From Heligmosomoides polygyrus polygyrus (Eukaryota; Nematoda; Chromadorea; Rhabditida; Heligmosomidae), in assembly GCA_947396885.1 (NCBI GenBank), contig OX377202.1, forward strand, positions 7,502,001 to 7,566,000: a DNA stretch of 64,000 nucleotides, given 5' to 3'. Positions 52,601 to 61,600 of the stretch are shown one piece after another (position 1 is the stretch's first letter; every line of letters begins with the position of its first letter). Position numbers and translations under genes: made by a program. The notes below the pieces were generated by a model. It saw only the letters and a program-made list of their open reading frames with translations. It did no database searches and was not told where the DNA came from.

Positions 52601-55600
52601 TACCTGTGAGTCACGCTTCCGCCTGTGTGTCGAGCTTGGACGACGGTAATACGGACAGCTTTCCTTGTGATCTGGTATCACATCAATGCCCACTGATTCC
52701 AACATTGCATCCACACGTTCTTGAGCTCTGTAAGCGCACAATAGAAAAGGAAAGGCGCAGTACATAAAGCTGCTAGGCCTAACACTATGAGCACCATGCT
52801 TCATTCTCTGTACCGTGATGAACAATCCTCGTGCAACAGACACCAATCGCAATGCTTGCTACGCAGTCTCACATGGCTGCCACAGCCGCGCTACCACAAA
52901 CAGCTGCGGCCAGATACATCAACCGCTTACCGGCCGGTAATGGTGAAAGTACCGCCAGACCTGATGCTGATGAATTTCGGCATAAGGGGGTTTGGCGGTA
53001 CTTTTCACCGTTAAAGGGTGGTAACTGGTTGATGAATCTGCCCCGTGCGGATTTTACTACTAAGTTATAGGCTAAGCATCCGCCATTTTTAAAACATCAT
53101 ACTCTGAATTTTGCCGAAAGTTTTTTTTTTGCATAATGTGAAGTACCATTCGAAAGAGAATGATTTGATCCATCAAAAAGTATGTCGCACTTTTTCCCAT
53201 TTCAATGTTTTTCAGTTTTTAGGCCTTTAAAGTGAAAAGTCAAAAAACAAGAATAATGATCTTCGCCGGCTGTTCCTCCTCTCTGCTTCTGCTTGAGTTT
53301 TTTTTGCACAACAATATACACAATTCAAAAGAGGAAGATTCGCTCTAGAAGATTATGTATGGTTTTTTTTTGTTGTTCATTTTGATTTTGGTTAATTTGC
53401 AAGGCAAATTGCGAAATGTCCGGAAGTAAAAATTATTTTTACCATTATTTTATTAACGTTTTTCGACAGTGTTACGTGCTGTTTGAGAGAGAACGTTTTG
53501 CTCTGCCAGAAAATATATTTCGTTTTTTTTCCAATTCCGACTTTGTGAATTTTCAGCGGAATACTAAAAAAGAGAAAAAATGACATTTGCCAATCTTTTT
53601 TCTCAAAGCGTCATATGTCATTTGAAAGAGAATGTTTCGTTCTATCAGAATATATGTTTTGTTCTTGAGTCATTCTAAAATTTTGCTAATTTTTATTTTA
53701 TTATTTTTATTTTTTTATATTTTTTCATCAAAATAAAGTGGAAAAAATGAATCAAATAGAAGGAACTGTTGGTAAAAATACATTTTAGTGCCCTGAAAAT
53801 TAACGAAAATCAAAGTGAATAAGAAACCCAACATACACTCTTGTATAAAAAAAAAATCATCCTCTATCGAATAGTATATAAAGACGTGAAAAAAAAACTC
53901 AAACGTAAGCAAAGGGAATGGACTGTCGGTGAGGGTCATTTTTTAAAGCTTTCCACTTTAATGACCAAAAAATTGACAAAATTGAAATGGAAAAAAGCAG
54001 AATAGACCTTCTGCTAGAGCAAATCATTCCCTTTCAAAATGTATATAACACTATACAAAGGGCACAGCGGAATTCAGAAGAAGATGTAAAAAAACGACGA
54101 TGATTCAACTTTAAACTTAATACTTTTCGAACTATAACCTGCAATAAGCGATAGTTATTAATGAGTTGACGGCTGTCACTTCCATATGAGACTGCGCAAT
54201 TACGAGATGGAATCGACAAGATCAGCTATACGAGTACTGGACGACATCAAAACTCACTCTAAAGATTTGTGGCGATACAGTCTGCAAGATTCGTGCGATG
54301 TTAAAATTAGGATCACATGCAGTTACGTAACAAAAACTCCTAGATAACATAGAAAAACGCTTGTAAATGTAACGTAAACCAAGAACCAAATCGACGAAAA
54401 AAAGTAGCAGTCGGCTAAACGAACAACATATGATGATGAAGAACTGAACCCGATTTGTTAGAAAAGAAAAAAGGAAACCCGTATTTCAAGAAACACTGAT
54501 CAATATGGGTTAAACCGTGGAAAACCTGTTAATAATAACAAATCCTGAACAGAAAAGAAAATCGCACAGAGCGTAGCTCTCTGCTCTCACTGCGCCTTAG
54601 GTGCTCCTCAAAAGAAAACGGCGCTAACCTCCGAACAGGAGCGAGGATCTGTTGAGCAGCCCTGTGAGCTTTCAATCTGCTATTCAGCGCAGTAAAGTCC
54701 TTGTAGTTCCGAACAACACTCCATTTGAACTGTCCATGTTCCAGCTGAATGGTGTACCTAAAAAAGCCCGAAGAGTGATGAACAGTACGACTTTCAAGCA
54801 CGAGATTTCTTTACGAATAAAGCAGTGGAGAAGGCCAAATAGATTATCAGAAAACAGTTTTTTTTTCCGCTGCTGCTCAAAATCCGAACATCACTGGGAG
54901 GGAATCAATGAGCAAAACGCTTCAATGTTTTCATGTAAATATTAACAGCAGGAGATCATAGCAATAAACATAGCAATAAACACTTTGACAACACGAGTAC
55001 CACTTAATTAAGACATATAGTTGTCACTAAGCTTTAGCAAGCTGGTAATTGTGGCAACCTGTTGCAATGGCTAATATCTTATCTTCACGATCGTACTTTC
55101 ACTGTTAGAATAAATAGTAGCTTTTCCAGTGTTTACCGCTGTACTAGTGGTGTCCCTCAATGGGATGTCCCTGTCGCCGTTACTCTTTATCCACTATACT
55201 AGCCCTGCAGAATTTAAAACAAAGTATTAGGTTGATGCATAAGTTCTCGGACATTTGGGGCATGAAATAGTTATTATCACAACATACGAACAACAACATC
55301 AAATCATTTGAAGTAACCACCCTTTACATCAATTGTCTTTCGCCAACGCGCTGGTAAGTCATGGATGCCTTTTCTCCAAAACGTGACCGGTTGTGATTCG
55401 AAAAATGTGAGCAGTGCCTCCCTGACATCCTCTCGGTTCCTAAATTGCTGGCCGTCCAAATAGCGTTGAAGGCTTGAAAACAAATGACAATTAGAAGGAG
55501 CGAGATCTGTTGAGTGAGGTGGATGTGGAAGAACGGTCCATCCGTATCCGCCAACTCAGCCGCCGTCGCTCTAGCAATATGCGGTCTGGCGTTGTCGTGT

Positions 55601-58600
55601 TGAAAATACACCTTCACTTGCTCTCTTCGTGTGGTTTGAAGGTGGGCCCTCAACTTCCTCAGTTGGTTGACGTAAACCTCTGCCGTCACTGCTATCCCTT
55701 CGTCCAGCAGCTCCCAGTACTCTACGCCAAGAACGCTCCACCAAATGCATAGCATCACCTTTTTCACGTGAAGGTCGCATTTCGGAACGTCCTCTGCCTC
55801 TCCAGTTGCGTCAACCCACTGTGCCCGCCGGTGATAATTAGAGTAGAGTATCCACTTCTCATCCTCGGTGACAAGGTTGTCCAGCCATCCGTGGGTACGT
55901 CTGAGGGTAAGGAGAGACAGAGCGACATCGGCTCTGCGATCCATGTCACGTTGTGTCAAGTCGTGAGGTACCCAGCGACCCAATTTTTGCACCTTGCCAA
56001 TCGACTTCAATCCTCGAACGACTGTTGAGTGACTAGAACCAAGAGTGCTTGATAGTTCGCGAGTGGCTTGGTATGGGTCCGCTTCCACTCTACTTCGGAG
56101 GCCATCCAAATCCAGTGTCATCGGGCGCCCTTCTCGTTCATTATCTTCAACGGAGAATTCACCAACTGCAAACTTCGAGAACCACTGGTACACAGTACTC
56201 CGAGCAGGAGCACTCTCGCTGTAAACATCCTTCAGGCGACGATACTATTCGTTGGCACTGAGGCCAGATTGATGCAGGAATAACATGACGTGCCGAATAT
56301 GCGTCTCAGTTGGGATGAATTGCTTAGCCATAATAGCCGACGTTAACAACGCAGAAGTAAATGTTAGGAACAGTTTTGCAGCCCTTTCCTTTCTCTATCG
56401 ATCGATCATTTACGCGTTGATACATGTGAGGAATTTGGTGGGAAAATGCGCTTTCAATTCAGGATCAAATGTCCGAGAACTTATACACCAACCTAATAAA
56501 GGAACAATTACTATTAAAATAATTAATTTACAAGTTAAATAAGTACACAGAAAGACTAAAATGCTTATCAACTCACAGCAAGGTATTGATTAGATGTATC
56601 CGTCTATCCGTGTTCCTCTCGACTTTGATTATCTTGGCATTGACCGGAACTCCAGGAATCCAATAGCCACGCTTTCGAGCCTGCGCTTGTGTGTCGAATA
56701 CGGAGTCATATGGAATGATCCCTAAATAGAACTCAATCAGAATCTCGTGAGAATATTAGAAAGAAAACTCATTAAATAGTTCTAGATAAACAGTTTGGTA
56801 GTTTCTAGTTCAACTTTTGCTTGTGTCATAACATAGCTAAACAACCCTCCTTGTCTTCTTCAACATTCGTTCTCAGATGTGAGCACCACAATATTCTGAT
56901 CATTTTTGCTTCATTATGCACCTTAAGGATGATTGTGAGTAGGGCCTGATATTAACAAGAGAAGGATGTTGCCAGCTAACTATGAAGGTAAAGATGGGCT
57001 ATGAATAAAAGGCAAAAGGATAAAGAACGGCGTTATTCAAACATTCAACTGCGGGATACGCCACGCATTCTACTTCTTCGGGATATCAGGTAGGCAGTCT
57101 GAATGCAACCGGCTTACACAACAACTTTCAGTGGCCTACTGACATAAGGAACCGGCCTAAAATTGGAACAAGTTTAGTAGGTCTGAACGTGCGACAAACT
57201 AACCTACTAGAACAATCCAATAGTGCACAGGTTGATGCACATTACCTGGGGCCAGCTCCATCAACGGTTAAACTCGCGGGTCTGCAAGAAATAAGGGCGA
57301 GCGATACCCACGATGATGCATTGACCTCTATTCCTTATTTCTACCACTTACACCTGTGGGTTTTATTGTTGATGAACCCGACCCCTTGAACTGCATCCAA
57401 TTCTCAGTTCTTCCAGTTGTTTCTTTTGAAACACATTTTTCGCTTGCTTATCTAGCCAATTTTTGCTTTACAAATGTTAATTCATAGCGCCTCAGTTGGC
57501 TATTCCTTCATCTAAGAGGAAGCGTAATAATCTCCATATTTTACACAGAATCGTACCACAGGAAATTGGCATCAAGCTAGGGGAAGCTGTGACTTTGAGA
57601 GCAACTGATACTGCTAGACTGAATCGTAGGAGTTTCTTTTTCTTCACTCACGCTTCGAAATAAGTATAGTATATCATTGAGCTGCAATAAAGATAAAGGA
57701 CAAAGGACGGCGTTACTCAATCGCTTTTGGGATGCGCCACGCATTCTACTTCTTCGGGATGTCGTGGGAGCGGTCTGAATGCGTATTTGGCCAAACAATG
57801 ACTTGCGGTGCCCAGCCGATGAACAAGTCAGCGCTTTATCCTTCCCAGACAAGTCTGGTATCAATTCACTGACCCCGGAGGGATGGAAGGCTTGGTTGGC
57901 TTGGGCGGGATATCCGAACCACTCCGACTGCGCTACACGCGCCCATAGAGCAACAATGCCTTTGAGAAATTCCTAAAATTAAATCTCAGTTCATAATTCT
58001 ATTACGGCCCTAAATATTCTCCCTCAAATCGGTCAATGTATTTTTATTCATTTTTTAAACCTTCGGTTCGTAGTTGTTTTCCTTATTGCATAGCTTGCCT
58101 CTATTAATGGATAGTTATTGGTGATTTCTTTGCTAAGAGTGTTCACATGCATTTAATGATTATATAATTCAACCTCTTTTTTGAAAGGCGCCTCGCACCG
58201 TACTTACAGGACAGTCGTGGAGTAAAATTGGCATTCTATCTTGTTTAATGACTTGCCAACCGAAACTAATGTTGATGGCCTGACAAGTCTGTTAGCAATC
58301 GGGCGAGGCGATAGAGCGCAGAGGCGTGGATAGCTTGTTTGCTCTGACAAGGGGAGAGTCTGAAGCGTATGTCTGAACGGTGGGAGCGAGTCATATAGGG
58401 AGAATCCCAACCCCTCAATTGGTTTGAAAATGTGTTTATTTTTTGCCAATTCGCTAAACCCAAGGAGTAGGGGGTCACAATGGGATACGGCGCAGCACGC
58501 GTTTGAGGGTCTTGTACGCCCGCGATGCTTCTGCAACCAGTGGCTCGGAGCGAAGGTGGGTAGAGGATTGACTCATGCGAGAGAGGTCAGGGATCTGGCT

Positions 58601-61600
58601 CTTCTTCGTTGCTGCACTTTTGCATTTCAACTGATTGGTGGAGATTTGGGGATTAACGTCTATACCATTTTCAGACGTTTTCTGCGCATTTCTCCAGCGG
58701 TACGTTGTGGTATTCAACATGGTGATTTATAAGTGTTCAACACCAGTGATGCACAGGTACAAAGTGCATGAAGCAGCTCTGGACACAGTACGGGCAGCGT
58801 ATAAAGGCTTCAGGCTCCTCACAGTCTGTTTCCATACATTGACCAAAGGCCTCGGGAAAACCACCCTGCTCGGATTTTCGAAGGAGACGTTGTGATGTTG
58901 GAGGTGGTTCAAACGCGAATCGAGGTGTGCGGATCCCGCAAATTAAGCTAAACGGCATCGATACACTCTTTCCCTCATGTCTGCCTGTCACCTGGAAATC
59001 AGAGGTCTGCTGAAGGTTTTCTAGAACCTAACACCAATAATGTCCGCCGACGGTCGAGTGGTGATCCACCTGCTCACGCTGAAGTGTGGCCCACCTTTAG
59101 ACAAGGAATCTTGGAGGGAAGAAATCAAGCTGGCCGAACGGATGGCCAGCATACTCAAGGACTTCGAAGCACGTCAACTTGAAGTTGACGAAGACGAACA
59201 GCTGGAAGTGGTGGATGAAGAAGAGGAAGATTGGGATCCGCAAGATGAACTGATGGACGTGGAGAGGCAAGCAAGCAGTGGGCATATGATAACGTTTTCG
59301 GGTGGAACTCTTGTTTCGGAGGAAAGGGTACGTCTTCAATTGGATTTCGGTTGCGTGCTCATAACCATGGAGGAAGACACCGCGATTCACTACACAGGCA
59401 CTTCGTACCTGTGTATCACTGGTGCTGAACATTTATCACCATGTTGAGTACCACAGCGTACCGCTGGAGAAATGCGCAGAAAACGTCTGAAAATGGTATA
59501 GACGTCAGAATCCCCAAATCTCTACCAATCAGTTGAAATGCAAAAGTGCAGCAACGCAGAAGAGCCAGACCCCTGACCTCTCTCGCATGAATCAACGCTC
59601 TAGCCGCTGCGCTCCGAGCCACTGGCTGCAGAAGCATCGCGGGCGTACAAGACTCCCAAATGTGTGCTGCGCCATATCCCATTGTGACCCCGGCGAAGAG
59701 TCGTTGGATACACCGCCCTCAGAATGGGGCGGGGCGAAGGGCGCGCTGAGGACAATATGTCCGGGTCTCTGCCTTCACATGGAGGCAACGCATTTGAGGC
59801 GAAAGTTTAAAGAGCTGTGGCGAAAATTGAAAGAATCCAGAAAGAAGAGCGACGTTCTTCTTTTTTCATCTGACTCCATAACTGAACAGACTGGAAAATG
59901 ACTTCAGAGTTTCCCGAGATGCGTTTACCAATCGTCTTCTATCAGCTGTCACGTCAATTAACGACGGTCTCGCGCGCAGCAAACTTGTCCAAATAGGGCG
60001 GGGCGGGCAGGACGGGAAGTGGGCGGCGGGCTGCACGGTGTACCGAACGACTGCCCCCCTTGTGACCCCTGCTCCTTGGGTTTAGCGAATTGGCAAAAAA
60101 TAAACACATTTTCAAACCAATTGATGGATGAGAATTCTCCCTATATGACTCGCTCCCTCCGTTCAGACATACGCTTCAGGCCCTTCCCTTGTGAGAGGAA
60201 ACCGATTTGACGTGCGGCGACAGCCGGTGTTTTACCCAACTGCGCTGCAAGCGCTGTGCATTCGTAACACATATGTTTGTAACCATTCCACCATCTACAG
60301 AAGACGTTTATGAAACCATTGCTTTGCTAAATCGATTTAGATTGAAATGACTCACGTATGCGGTGGATGTCTTAAATAAACAAAAGAAACGATACTTCAC
60401 GGGCAGATGACTCATCATGATGCCACGCGAAATTCTACACGCTGCTCCCAAATAACGGAACCGTAGACACAAAGCTACTATCAATCCGGGACGCATTAGC
60501 CCCTAACTGATGAGTATTGAACCTTTGTGCTTGGGATATGCATTCTCTTGCAGATTCGACTCGCAGCTGAGCCGCGCAGTCCTAGGAAAGTACCTAGGAA
60601 AGTTTCGGAAATTCGAAAATCTATTTACGTTAATGATCCCAGATATAGACGTCGATATATCCTGAAATTCTACTAGTTCTGCCCTCAACTAACGACAACA
60701 TAAGGCTGTTCAAACAATCCCTGACGTTTCACCACCGGTTTGTTGACATTTTGAAACTGTTTGCTCAACGTGACGGCGTACAGTCGCACTATGCCAAGAT
60801 CGAACTCATTCAGGCCACACAGTTGGAAACCTTGACGAACCTTTTTTTCGAAACCGGAGTGCATCGTTACGAAGATCGATCGTCTAATAGGACCTGCCAT
60901 TCAAAGGCGTATAACAGTTCCTGAGAAAACCAAATTCCCTGCGGTGTGAAGTGTAAGCAGGAAATTTTTGGCGTGAGAAGCTGCTGGTTAACAACAATGA
61001 TAGTGTCGTTTGCTAAGTCACGGATTAGGTCAGATTTTTTAACCTAAAGGATTCTCGAGGAATTCAATTCGTTTCTTGGCAAGTACGAGGACTTGGCGGG
61101 GCTGTCTGTGCAACTGTGTAGAAGGTCTATTACGTGTTAAATACTGTGAAGTGCTCGAAGATATGCTACTGCTCATTGGCCGTTTAACAGCGATTGCTGT
61201 GTTCTGTGCTGGAAATGTTTTTGGCGGTTCGTTTTTTTTAACATCATTGATGCTAGACTTTGATCTACGCCAAAAGTAAATAAATAAATATAAAGGTTAA
61301 AGCATGAGCATTTCCTGCATTTCAGTGTATGCATTAATCCATTGTTTCTCTAAAGAACAGAAATTTCATAAAAATCGAAGTGCAATTGCAAGGAACTGTT
61401 TTCCTGCATTTTAGTAAATGCATTAATCCCATATTTCTGGAAGAAATATAAATTTTTAAAAAGCGAGGCAAGATTGCAAGGAGCAAGGAGCTATGAATAA
61501 AGGACAAAAGTACAAAAGCCGGCATTACTCAAATCTTTCCTGGGTTACGTCACGCATTCTACTTCTACGAGATTTCGTGTAGGCAATCTGAATGCGTATA

